Assembly (NCBI GenBank): GCA_046262495.1
Contig: JBHEMR010000022.1
Coordinates: 1 to 9,815, forward strand
DNA length: 9,815 nucleotides
Origin: GCA-003244245 sp046262495
GTDB taxonomy: Bacteria; Actinomycetota; Actinomycetes; Mycobacteriales; Pseudonocardiaceae
Direction: 5' to 3'
In this document: one piece after another, positions 1 through 6,463 of the stretch
How positions within the stretch are numbered: the stretch's first letter is position 1
How the letters are laid out: each line of letters opens with the position of its first letter
Translations under genes and position numbers: made by a program
The notes under the pieces: generated by a model
Told to the model about the DNA's origin: nothing
Databases searched by the model: none
What the model saw: only the letters and a program-made list of their open reading frames with translations

Positions 1-161
1 TCGGCGTCGAGGACCTGCCGCGGCCGTTGCGAGGTGGCCCCGGAGTCCAGATAGACCAGCGGTCGACCATCCCGCACGGTCCGGGACAGGATAGGGAAGT
101 CGGCGCGAATCTTCTCCAGCTCACAGGCCGAGAGCTGACCGGCAGTCAGTTGTCCGGTCAC
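1..161 (-). CDS. sufS: SufS cysteine desulfurase, N-terminal part (cut by window edge)
   Basis: SufS is a PLP-dependent group II cysteine desulfurase that takes sulfur from cysteine and passes it, usually through SufU or SufE, to the SufBCD scaffold in the cytosol. The first 53 codons are present. They contain the segment IRADFPILSRTV (residues 18-29) and LVYLDSGATSQRP (35-47), the classic start of class V aminotransferase-fold desulfurases. The PLP lysine and the catalytic cysteine lie outside the window. The GTG start shares four bases (GTGA) with the sufC stop, which suggests translational coupling. The nearest purine-rich site (GGAGG inside the end of sufC) is about 19 nt away, too far for a normal ribosome site, and no other in-frame ATG or GTG lies near. 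Last visible gene of the suf operon. Confidence 0.93.
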   Translation of the reverse strand, partial: MTGQLTAGQLSACELEKIRADFPILSRTVRDGRPLVYLDSGATSQRPRQVLDA

Positions 162-946
162 GATGACGACACCCCGGTCACCTCCTGCCGGCGGGTGAAC
201 CTCTCGTAGCCGCCGGACTCCAGTTCGTCTGCGAGTTCCTGTCCGCCGGACTCCACAATGCGCCCACCCGCGAAGACGTGCACGTAGTCAGGCGTGATGT
301 GCCGCAGGATCCGGGTGTAGTGGGTGATCAGTAGCACGCCGACGTCCCCGTTGGCCCGGTAACGGTTCACCCCTTCGGACACCACCCGCAGCGCGTCGAC
401 GTCCAAGCCCGAGTCGGTCTCATCCAGCACCGCAATCTTGGGCTTGAGCAGCGACAGCTGCAAAATCTCGTGGCGCTTCTTCTCCCCGCCGGAGAAGCCC
501 TCATTTACACTGCGTTCGGCGAAAGCGGGATCGATGTCCAGCGCGGACATCGCCGCCTTGACCTCCTTGACCCAGGTGCGCAGCTTGGGCGCCGCGCCGC
601 GGCTCGCGGTGGCGGCGGTGCGCAGGAAGTTCGACATCGACACACCGGGCACCTCGATCGGGTACTGCATGGCGAGAAACAGGCCCGCGCGGGCCCGTTC
701 GTCGACCGACATCGACAACACATCGACACCGTCGAGCAGGATTTGTCCCGAAGTGACGTGGTACTTCGGGTGCCCGGCGATCGAGTAGGCCAAGGTGGAC
801 TTACCCGACCCATTGGGACCCATTATGGCGTGCGTTTCCCCCGCCCGGACGGTCAGGTCAACGCCGCGCAGGATCTCTTTCTGGGGAGCCGCTGCGTCGT
901 CGGTGGGCACCGCGACGTGTAGGTCCTTAATCTCCAGGGTGCTCAT
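158..946 (-). CDS. sufC: SufC, ATPase of the SufBCD Fe-S scaffold complex
   Basis: SufC is a cytosolic ABC-type ATPase, not a transporter. It binds SufB and SufD, and ATP-driven dimerisation opens the SufB-SufD interface where the nascent cluster forms. The 262-residue product has normal family length. Visible motifs are Walker A GPNGSGKST (43-51), Q-loop Gln94 in AMQYP, signature SGGEKKR (152-158), Walker B IAVLDETDSGLD (171-182) with catalytic Glu176, and switch His209 in LLITHY. The SGGEKKR signature and the DETDSGLD Walker B are SufC hallmarks and separate it from ordinary transport ATPases. The ATG at 946 starts 20 nt after the stop of the Rieske gene; an AGGAG lies about 14 nt upstream of it. 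The stop overlaps the sufS start (GTGA). Confidence 0.98.
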   Translation of the reverse strand: MSTLEIKDLHVAVPTDDAAAPQKEILRGVDLTVRAGETHAIMGPNGSGKSTLAYSIAGHPKYHVTSGQILLDGVDVLSMSVDERARAGLFLAMQYPIEVPGVSMSNFLRTAATASRGAAPKLRTWVKEVKAAMSALDIDPAFAERSVNEGFSGGEKKRHEILQLSLLKPKIAVLDETDSGLDVDALRVVSEGVNRYRANGDVGVLLITHYTRILRHITPDYVHVFAGGRIVESGGQELADELESGGYERFTRRQEVTGVSSS

Positions 947-966
947 CGGTCGGTTCTCAGCTCCTG

Positions 967-1290
967 CTAGCGGTTGGTTGGAGTCGACGGGTCGACATAG
1001 ACGTCGTCACCGTCGATGGTCACGGCGTAGGTATCCACCGGTTCGGATGCTGGTGGTGAGGACGGCTCCCCGGTGGCCAAGGCGAAGCACGAGCCGTGCA
1101 GCCAGCACTCCAGACCCTTGCGGGTCACTTCGCCCTCGGACAACGCGATCTCGGCGTGTGAGCAGACGTCGGCCAGCGCGTAAACCTGCTCGCCCTGGCG
1201 GATCAGCACTACCGGCACATCGCTGACCTGGAAGCCGACCGGCACGTCGTCCTTGAGGTCGGTCAGGTTGCATACCCGGACCGGGGTCAT
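967..1290 (-). CDS. Rieske-type [2Fe-2S] ferredoxin encoded inside the suf operon
   Basis: This small soluble protein of 107 residues is a single Rieske domain. The cluster ligands are all present: C43-x-H45 and C62-x2-H65, separated by 16 residues. The loop carries the GLECWLHGSCF sequence typical of dioxygenase-type Rieske ferredoxins, which are often annotated as non-heme iron oxygenase or phenylpropionate dioxygenase ferredoxin subunits. No oxygenase gene is nearby, so that name is probably misleading. Its start overlaps the sufD stop (ATGA, 1287-1290) and sufC follows 20 nt later, so it is co-expressed with the assembly machinery. From recall, Streptomyces suf operons carry a similar gene at this spot and M. 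tuberculosis does not. A role in supplying electrons to Fe-S assembly, or as a client or reporter of it, is inference. No SD-like site stands out beyond a G-rich stretch before the ATG. Confidence 0.93.
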   Translation of the reverse strand: MTPVRVCNLTDLKDDVPVGFQVSDVPVVLIRQGEQVYALADVCSHAEIALSEGEVTRKGLECWLHGSCFALATGEPSSPPASEPVDTYAVTIDGDDVYVDPSTPTNR

Positions 1291-2477
1291 ACCCCCACCG
1301 CTTCCAGCTCAGCCTCGATCGCTAAGGCCAGCCTCTCGCGGACCTCGGTGATGGTGATCTTCTGCAGAATCTCGCCGAAGAAACCGCGGACAATCAGCCG
1401 GCGAGCCTGCTCGACGGGGATGCCCCGTGAAGTGAGGTAGAACAGCTGCTCGTCGTCGAAGCGACCGGTCGTGCTGGCGTGTCCGGCACCGACGATTTCC
1501 CCGGTTTCGATCTCCAGGTTGGGCACCGAGTCGGCCCGGGCGCAGTCGGTGAGCACCAGGTTGCGGTTGACCTCGAAGGTCTGGGTGCCCTCGGCGGCGG
1601 CCTGGATGAGGACGTCACCGATCCAGACGGTGCGCGCGTCCGGCTTCGCCGGATCACCCTGCAGCGCGCCCTTGTATGCGACGTTGGACCGGCAGTGTGG
1701 GACTGCGTGATCCACCAGCAAGCGGTGCTCGAGATGCTGCCCGGCGTCGGCGAAGTACAGCCCGAGCAACTCGGCATCACCGCCGGGCTGGGTGAACGTC
1801 ACCGTGGGGGATTGCCGGACCAGATCACCGCCCAGACTCACCGTGGTGGCACGCAGCACCGCGTCGCGGCCCAACCGGATGTGTTGCGCGGCGACATGCA
1901 CGGCGTCATCGGCCCAGTCCTGCACGCTGACAACGGTCAGCCGGGCACCGTCAGCGAGGACCACCTCGACGTTCTCTGCGTAGGTGCCGCTACCCCGGTA
2001 GTCGAGCACTAGGACAGCCTCGGCGAACGCCTCAAGACTCAGATGCAGATGCCCATAGGCTAGCTGGCCGACCCCGGGTCCGGTGACAGTGATCATCACT
2101 GGATCCTCGATTCGGGTCTGCGCCGGCATGGTCACCACCGTCGCCCGGACCGCTGAGTTCCACGCTTGCGCCGCAACCCGGTCGGCGGGGACACCCCCCG
2201 CACCGAGACGAGGGTCAGACGGGTCGGCGTCCTCGACGGTGACTTCATCCGCTGCTTGCACGGTGACTTGCGCGGTGCCAGTGGCAGCGACGCCCTGGTG
2301 CAGCCCGCGCAGCCGCCGCATTGGGGTGAACCGCCATTCCTCCTCCCGTCCGGTGGGCACCTCGAAGGCGTCGACGTCATAGGAGGTGAACCGCTGGCCC
2401 CGGGACACCATCGGCACGTCGCCATGCGAGTGCCGGGCCACACCGCGTTCGGCTGGCCGGTCAGTGGTGGCCGTCAT
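1287..2477 (-). CDS. sufD: SufD, Fe-S cluster assembly scaffold subunit
   Basis: SufD pairs with SufB to form the beta-helix scaffold of the SufBC2D complex in the cytosol. The product from ATG 2477 has 396 residues. The C-terminal region carries family features: PHCRSNVAYKGAL (260-272), GTQTFEVNRNLVL (297-309), NLEIETGEIVGAGHASTTG (320-338) and DDEQLFYLTSRGI (341-353). His333 in the GAGHAS motif probably matches the SufD histidine (His360 in E. coli) implicated in cluster formation at the SufB-SufD interface. An in-frame ATG at 2510 would add 11 residues but lies inside the sufB 3' end. The ATG at 2477 is one base after the sufB stop (TGATATG), with AGGAG about 12 nt upstream, and gives a family-like N-terminus, so it is preferred. 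The stop overlaps the next gene (ATGA). Confidence 0.97.
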   Translation of the reverse strand: MTATTDRPAERGVARHSHGDVPMVSRGQRFTSYDVDAFEVPTGREEEWRFTPMRRLRGLHQGVAATGTAQVTVQAADEVTVEDADPSDPRLGAGGVPADRVAAQAWNSAVRATVVTMPAQTRIEDPVMITVTGPGVGQLAYGHLHLSLEAFAEAVLVLDYRGSGTYAENVEVVLADGARLTVVSVQDWADDAVHVAAQHIRLGRDAVLRATTVSLGGDLVRQSPTVTFTQPGGDAELLGLYFADAGQHLEHRLLVDHAVPHCRSNVAYKGALQGDPAKPDARTVWIGDVLIQAAAEGTQTFEVNRNLVLTDCARADSVPNLEIETGEIVGAGHASTTGRFDDEQLFYLTSRGIPVEQARRLIVRGFFGEILQKITITEVRERLALAIEAELEAVGV

Positions 2478-2478
2478 A

Positions 2479-3939
2479 TCAGCCGACGGCTCCTTCCATC
2501 TGCAGTTCAATCAGGCGGTTGAGCTCCAAGGCGTACTCCATCGGCAGCTCGCGCGCGATCGGCTCGATGAACCCACGCACGATCATGGCCATCGCCTCGT
2601 CCTCGGCTAGTCCCCGGCTCATCAAGTAGAAGAGCTGGTCGTCGCTGATCTTAGAGACGGTTGCCTCGTGACCCATCGACACGTCATCCTCGCGGATGTC
2701 GACGTAGGGGTAGGTGTCCGAGCGGCTGATCTGGTCTACCAGCAGCGCGTCGCACTTCACCGTGGAACGGGAGTGGTGGCTACCCTCGTTGACCTGCACC
2801 AGCCCGCGGTAGGAGGTGCGGCCGCCGCCTCGAGCCACTGACTTCGACACGATCTTGCTCGAGGTGTGGGGTGCGGCATGCACCATTTTCGCTCCGGCGT
2901 CCTGATGCTGCCCCTCACCGGCACAGGCCACCGAGAGCACCTCACCTTTGGCGTGCTCACCGATCAACCAGACCGAGGGGTACTTCATGGTGACCTTGGA
3001 GCCGAGGTTGCCATCGATCCACTCCATGGTCGCGCCCTCGGCGGCGGTAGCCCGCTTGGTGACCAGGTTGTAAACGTTGTTCGACCAGTTCTGGATCGTG
3101 GTGTAGCGGCAGCGGGCGCCCTTCTTGACGATGATCTCCACGACTGCCGAGTGCAGCGAGTCGGACTTGTAGATCGGCGCCGTGCAGCCCTCGACGTAGT
3201 GCACGTATGCGCCCTCGTCGACGATGATCAATGTTCGCTCGAACTGGCCCATGTTCTCGGTGTTGATCCGGAAGTAGGCCTGCAGCGGGATGTCGACCTG
3301 CACGCCGGGCGGCACGTAGATGAACGACCCACCCGACCACACCGCGGTGTTCAATGCAGCGAACTTATTGTCACCAGCCGGGATGACGCTGGCGAAGTAC
3401 TGCCGAAAGATTTCCGGCTGCTCGCGCAATGCGGTGTCGGTGTCCAGGAACAGGACGCCAAGCTCCTCTAGATCCTCGCGGATCTTGTGATAGACGACCT
3501 CTGACTCGTACTGCGCGGCCACACCGCCCACCAGCCGGGCCTTCTCCGCTTCGGGGATGCCCAGCCGGTCGTAGGTGGCCTTGATGTCCTCGGGGAGGTC
3601 GTCCCAGGAGGCGGCCTGCTTCTCCGTCGAACGGACGAAGTACTTGATGTTGTCGAAGTCAATGCCGGACAGGTCCGCACCCCAGCGAGGCATGGGCTTG
3701 CGGTGGAACAGGCGCAACGCCTTCAACCGGGTCTCAAGCATCCATTCCGGCTCATTCTTCTTGGCCGAGATATCGCGTACCACAGCTTCGGACAGGCCGC
3801 GCTGCGCGCTGGAGCCAGCAAGGTCGGAGTCGGCCCAGCCGTACTCGTAACGACCCAGGCTAGACAGGGTTTCTTCCTGGGTGAGCGGTGCAGCCAGGGC
3901 GTTTTGCGCTCGCACTTCCTGCTCAGGAGCAGTCGTCAT
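2479..3939 (-). CDS. sufB: SufB, Fe-S cluster scaffold subunit, intein-free
   Basis: SufB accepts sulfur from SufS and its partner and builds the cluster together with SufD and SufC. The 486-residue product is normal for an uninterrupted SufB. Conserved stretches include KNEPEWMLETRLKAL (61-75), FIYVPPGVQVDIPLQAYFR (206-224), YVHYVEGCTAPIYKSDSLHS (245-264), RGLVQVNEGSHHSRS (378-392) and MGHEATVSKISDDQLFYLMS (422-441). Cys396 and His424 are spaced exactly as E. coli Cys405 and His433, the residues implicated in assembly at the SufD interface. The ATG at 3939 overlaps the sufR stop (ATGA) and has GGAGG 9 nt upstream. The reading frame stays open to 4101, but those 54 extra codons translate the sufR tail in another frame into a Cys-rich string unlike SufB, so they are left out. 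Confidence 0.98.
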   Translation of the reverse strand: MTTAPEQEVRAQNALAAPLTQEETLSSLGRYEYGWADSDLAGSSAQRGLSEAVVRDISAKKNEPEWMLETRLKALRLFHRKPMPRWGADLSGIDFDNIKYFVRSTEKQAASWDDLPEDIKATYDRLGIPEAEKARLVGGVAAQYESEVVYHKIREDLEELGVLFLDTDTALREQPEIFRQYFASVIPAGDNKFAALNTAVWSGGSFIYVPPGVQVDIPLQAYFRINTENMGQFERTLIIVDEGAYVHYVEGCTAPIYKSDSLHSAVVEIIVKKGARCRYTTIQNWSNNVYNLVTKRATAAEGATMEWIDGNLGSKVTMKYPSVWLIGEHAKGEVLSVACAGEGQHQDAGAKMVHAAPHTSSKIVSKSVARGGGRTSYRGLVQVNEGSHHSRSTVKCDALLVDQISRSDTYPYVDIREDDVSMGHEATVSKISDDQLFYLMSRGLAEDEAMAMIVRGFIEPIARELPMEYALELNRLIELQMEGAVG

Positions 3940-4727
3940 GCCGAGACGCCTCCATCCGGTTTCGTGGTGCCAGGTTGGTGGTGGGACACAGGTTGGGACA
4001 CAACAGGTTCGGACACAGACACAACAGGTTCGGACACAGTGGTGGGAACAGTTGTCTGGGCACCATGCGGTGCCCGAGCTTCGGGAACATGCGTCGTGCA
4101 TACCGCGTCGCCGCGGGCGATAGTGGCCAGCCGCTGGACGTGAACACCGAGCAGATCGGCGAAGGCGGCGGTCTCGGCCTCACACAGTTGCGGAAACTCC
4201 GCGGCGACGTGCGAGACCGGGCAGTGGTGCTGGCACAACTGCGCGCCGGCACCGACATACTCGACTGACGCCGCGTAACCGGCGCTGCTCAAGGCGATCG
4301 CAAGTGCCTGTGCACGAGCGACCGGGTCAGCCGCAGCAACCACGTTGGCCCGGTGCCGGTCGACCAGGTCGATTACCCGACGTTCGGCAAAGGAACGGAC
4401 GGCCTGCTCGCCATCGCGTTCGGAAAGGAAGCGCAGCGCTGCCACCGCCAGATCGTCGTAGGTGTGCTCGAATTGCGCCCGGCCCGCGGCGGTGAGCAGG
4501 AACAACTTGGCCGGGCGACCACGGCCACGGGGACCTCGGCGCGGTGCCGCGCGGTAACTGGCCTGGCCGTCGGTGAGCAGGGCATCCAAGTGGCGGCGCA
4601 CCGCAGCGGGACCCAGCCCCAGCGCGTCGGCAATCTGCCCAGCTGTTACTGGACCATGCTCCAGTAACGTCCGCGCCACCGACTCGCGAGTGCGACGATC
4701 GGTCCCGACGGTTTTCACAACGTCCAT
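3936..4727 (-). CDS. sufR: SufR, Fe-S-sensing winged-helix repressor of the suf operon
   Basis: SufR is a DeoR-like helix-turn-helix repressor that carries an Fe-S cluster and represses suf when the cluster is intact. The 263-residue product has an N-terminal wHTH (about 10-60; TAGQIADALGLGPAAVRRHL at 28-47), then a basic wing-like loop RRGPRGRGRPAK (63-74). The C-terminal part holds four cysteines, C165-x3-C169-x12-C182-x27-C210, in the LCQHHCPVSHVAAEFPQLCE context typical of SufR; these are the expected cluster ligands. Residues from about 215 on form a Pro/Ser/Val/Thr-rich tail with a duplicated seven-residue unit (SEPVVSV), probably disordered. ATG 4727 has GAGGAA 9 nt upstream. The frame is open to 4940 but that would cross the mptB start and the palindrome. 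It heads the operon, divergent from the mptB-like gene. Confidence 0.95.
   Translation of the reverse strand: MDVVKTVGTDRRTRESVARTLLEHGPVTAGQIADALGLGPAAVRRHLDALLTDGQASYRAAPRRGPRGRGRPAKLFLLTAAGRAQFEHTYDDLAVAALRFLSERDGEQAVRSFAERRVIDLVDRHRANVVAAADPVARAQALAIALSSAGYAASVEYVGAGAQLCQHHCPVSHVAAEFPQLCEAETAAFADLLGVHVQRLATIARGDAVCTTHVPEARAPHGAQTTVPTTVSEPVVSVSEPVVSQPVSHHQPGTTKPDGGVSA
3949..3953 (-). promoter_or_regulatory. Ribosome binding site of sufB
   Basis: GGAGG on the minus strand, 9 nt upstream of ATG 3939, within the last codons of sufR. It supports this start over the longer open frame to 4101. Confidence 0.75.
3998..4039. repeat. Two perfect 21-bp tandem copies in the sufR 3' end
   Basis: Positions 3998-4018 and 4019-4039 are identical 21-bp units containing the core ACAACAGGTTCGGACACAG. 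A degenerate third copy (ACAGG.TTGGGACAC) precedes them at about 3987-4000. The unit is a multiple of three, so each copy adds seven residues (SEPVVSV-like) to the SufR C-terminal tail without shifting frame. Such units can expand or contract by slippage. The repeat lies 59 bp or more from the sufB start and leaves its ribosome site intact. Confidence 0.9.
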
Positions 4728-4736
4728 GTTACGTAT

Positions 4737-4742
4737 TTCCTC
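4737..4742 (-). promoter_or_regulatory. Ribosome binding site of sufR
   Basis: GAGGAA on the minus strand, 9 nt before ATG 4727. It settles the sufR start against longer in-frame extensions that reach to 4940. It abuts the palindrome at 4745-4770, so a protein bound there or an RNA hairpin could mask it. Confidence 0.7.
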
Positions 4743-4744
4743 GG

Positions 4745-4770
4745 CCCGTGCAAACGTCCGTTTGCTCGGG
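4745..4770. promoter_or_regulatory. 26-bp imperfect palindrome, candidate SufR operator
   Basis: The core GCAAACGTCCGTTTGC (4750-4765) has perfect 7-bp arms around two bases. After one mismatch (4749/4766) the symmetry resumes for four more pairs (CCCG/CGGG), so 11 of 13 pairs match over 26 bp. It lies in the 81-bp gap between the divergent sufR and mptB-like genes, 17 nt upstream of the sufR ATG and just before its ribosome site. Its CAAAC-N4-GTTTG core resembles the CAAC-N6-GTTG operators described for cyanobacterial SufR. Autoregulation by SufR is therefore the best guess; binding is inferred, not shown. No T-run follows on either strand, so a terminator is unlikely. Confidence 0.6.
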
Positions 4771-4795
4771 TCGAAGGTGCCGACGCGCGCACCGC

Positions 4796-4801
4796 TACCC
4801 T
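4796..4801 (+). promoter_or_regulatory. Candidate -10 hexamer for a leaderless mptB-like transcript
   Basis: TACCCT fits the actinobacterial TANNNT -10 consensus and ends 7 nt before GTG 4809. No Shine-Dalgarno sequence precedes that GTG. The spacing is what is expected if transcription begins at the start codon. No convincing -35 was seen. The palindrome at 4745-4770 would span about -64 to -39 of this promoter. Confidence 0.5.
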
Positions 4802-4808
4802 TCGCGGC

Positions 4809-6434
4809 GTGGTGGCCGGAAAGGTGCGCGCGGTCGGGGCCCGTTTTTGGGCGCCTCGGCCCGACCCAGAAGTGCCGGTCAGCGTCCGATTGGCGGCTCG
4901 GGACAACGGCACCGGCCTGGATCCGGTCGAGACCCGGCAACTCGACACGGTGCGCAGGTTCGGCACTGCTGGCTCGCTACTGATGGGGTTAGGTTCACTC
5001 GGTGCGGGGACGGCCCCGGTCCTGGACAACCCGGTCGTCGGACGTCCGGTGCTGGGCTTGTTCACCCGGATGCCGACGGCATCGCTGGCGGTCGCCTACA
5101 CCGGCATCGCCATGGTGGTGTTGGCCTGGCTGTGGCTCGGCGCACTGGCCGCTCCCGGGCGGACCCGGCTGATCACCCGCGCCCAGCTGGACCGCACGAT
5201 GCTGCTGTGGGTGGCGCCGCTGCTAGTCGCCCCGCCGATGTTCAGCCGGGACGTTTACAGCTACCTGGCGCAGAGCGCGATGGTCAACCGTGGGCTGGAC
5301 CCCTATGTGCTCGGTCCTGCCGACGCCCTGGGCGTGGACCATCCGCTGGTGCGGGGAATCCCCACGATCTGGCGCCACACGCCGGTGCCCTACGGCCCGT
5401 TGTTCCTCACCCTGGGCAGGCCGATCGACTGGATCGCCGGGGACGACGTGGTACTCGGCACGCTGCTGCACCGCAGCCTCGCGGTCGCCGGCCTGGTAAT
5501 GATCGTCTGGGCGCTGCCCCGGCTGGCTCGCCGGGTGGGCGCCTCGCCGGTGTTTGCGCTCTGGCTCGGCGTGGCTAACCCGTTGGTGTTGTTCCACCTG
5601 GTTAGCGGGGTGCACAACGAGGCGCTGATGATCGGACTGATGTTGGTCGGCCTCGAGCTGGCGCTGCGCCAGCCCGCGATGGGTCCGGCCCTGCTCGGTG
5701 GCACAGCGCTCATCGCGGCCGCAGCACAGGTGAAGGTTCCCGCCGTCCTGGCGCTCGGTTTCGTGATGGTGTGGTGCGCCCGCCTCCGGAGCGGTCGGCT
5801 GCGGGATCTGGGCTGGGCAGCGGCGGTGATCGGTGGAGTAGCGCTGGGGACCACGGTGGTGATAGGGCTGGGCACCGGCCTGGGTTTCGGTTGGATCGCT
5901 GCGCTGGGCACACCCAACGTGGTACGCAGCTGGATGTCTGCGGTGACAGAACTTGGCCTGCTCGCTGGGTTGATCGGCAGCGTGCTCGGGCTTGGGGACC
6001 ACACCGCCTCCGTGCTCGCGCTCACCCGCGCCATCGGGCTGGCGACGGCCGGCGGTGTCTGCCTGCTGTTGCTGTGGCGGTGCTGGCGGGGACGGGTCGA
6101 GCCACTGACTGCACTGGGGGCGGCACTGGGCGCCGTAGTATTGCTGGGGCCGGTCGTGCACCCCTGGTACCTGCTGTGGGCCGTGATCCCGTTGGCGGCG
6201 TCGGCCACTCATCCGGCGTTTCGGCTTTCCGCCACCGCGGCCTCAGCGGTGCTCGCCCTGGTGGTGGCGCCCACCGGCTCAGACTTCCTATTCCGGGCTT
6301 GGGTGGTGCCCTCGGCGATCGCGGCGGCGGCGATCAGTCTGATAGTGCCGCTGCTGCTGGTTCGCGGGCGCACCCCTGCGCTGTTCGCGAGCTTGTGGGC
6401 TGGTGCGCCGACCCTTCGGCCCAGTGCGCTTTGA
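4809..6434 (+). CDS. mptB: MptB-like polyprenol-phosphomannose-dependent alpha-1,6-mannosyltransferase
   Basis: This is a polytopic membrane glycosyltransferase of the GT-C fold. In corynebacteria and mycobacteria MptB helps build the alpha-1,6-mannan core of lipomannan with polyprenyl-phosphate mannose as donor; outside that group the acceptor is less clear. The 541-residue product has about a dozen hydrophobic segments. Visible landmarks are PPMFSRDVYSYLAQ (142-155), whose Arg147-Asp148 sits in the first external loop where GT-C enzymes carry catalytic acid residues, WRHTPVPYGPLFL (188-200), LVSGVHNEALMIGLML (264-279), AAQVKVPAVLAL (305-316) and VVHPWYLLWAVIPL (449-462). The assignment also rests on position: the homologue Rv1459c is likewise divergent from sufR. 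GTG 4809 follows a TANNNT box by 7 nt; GTG 4872 is an alternative start. Neither has a ribosome site. Confidence 0.85.
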   Translation: MVAGKVRAVGARFWAPRPDPEVPVSVRLAARDNGTGLDPVETRQLDTVRRFGTAGSLLMGLGSLGAGTAPVLDNPVVGRPVLGLFTRMPTASLAVAYTGIAMVVLAWLWLGALAAPGRTRLITRAQLDRTMLLWVAPLLVAPPMFSRDVYSYLAQSAMVNRGLDPYVLGPADALGVDHPLVRGIPTIWRHTPVPYGPLFLTLGRPIDWIAGDDVVLGTLLHRSLAVAGLVMIVWALPRLARRVGASPVFALWLGVANPLVLFHLVSGVHNEALMIGLMLVGLELALRQPAMGPALLGGTALIAAAAQVKVPAVLALGFVMVWCARLRSGRLRDLGWAAAVIGGVALGTTVVIGLGTGLGFGWIAALGTPNVVRSWMSAVTELGLLAGLIGSVLGLGDHTASVLALTRAIGLATAGGVCLLLLWRCWRGRVEPLTALGAALGAVVLLGPVVHPWYLLWAVIPLAASATHPAFRLSATAASAVLALVVAPTGSDFLFRAWVVPSAIAAAAISLIVPLLLVRGRTPALFASLWAGAPTLRPSAL

Positions 6435-6449
6435 TCCCGGATCGCGACC

Positions 6450-6455
6450 TAGGCT
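6450..6455 (+). promoter_or_regulatory. Candidate -10 hexamer for the ABC exporter genes
   Basis: TAGGCT matches TANNNT and ends 8 nt before GTG 6464. It lies in the 29-nt gap after the mptB-like stop. No ribosome site precedes the GTG, so a leaderless internal transcript is possible. No -35 element is recognisable. Confidence 0.4.
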
Positions 6456-6463
6456 CTGTGAAC

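Noticed and set aside
2866..3471. Plus-strand open frame of 201 codons within sufB
   Set aside because: It is antisense to conserved SufB motifs and has no domain or ribosome-site support.
3940..4101. Cys-rich 54-residue N-terminal extension of SufB
   Set aside because: It is the sufR tail and its tandem repeat read in another frame. The ATG at 3939 has a good ribosome site and an ATGA overlap with sufR, and gives a normal SufB N-terminus.
4728..4940. 71-residue N-terminal extension of SufR
   Set aside because: It would cross the palindrome and run into the mptB coding region, while ATG 4727 has its own ribosome site and gives the expected length.
5223..6212. Long minus-strand open frames (329 and 272 codons) opposite mptB
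   Set aside because: They lie antisense to a well-supported membrane protein, have Gln/Pro/Arg-rich compositions with no recognisable domain, and are typical shadows in high-GC DNA.
5771..6463. Upstream extension of the ABC ATPase frame
   Set aside because: It overlaps the mptB reading frame for more than 600 bp and encodes low-complexity Gly/Arg sequence; the ATPase domain begins only after 6464.
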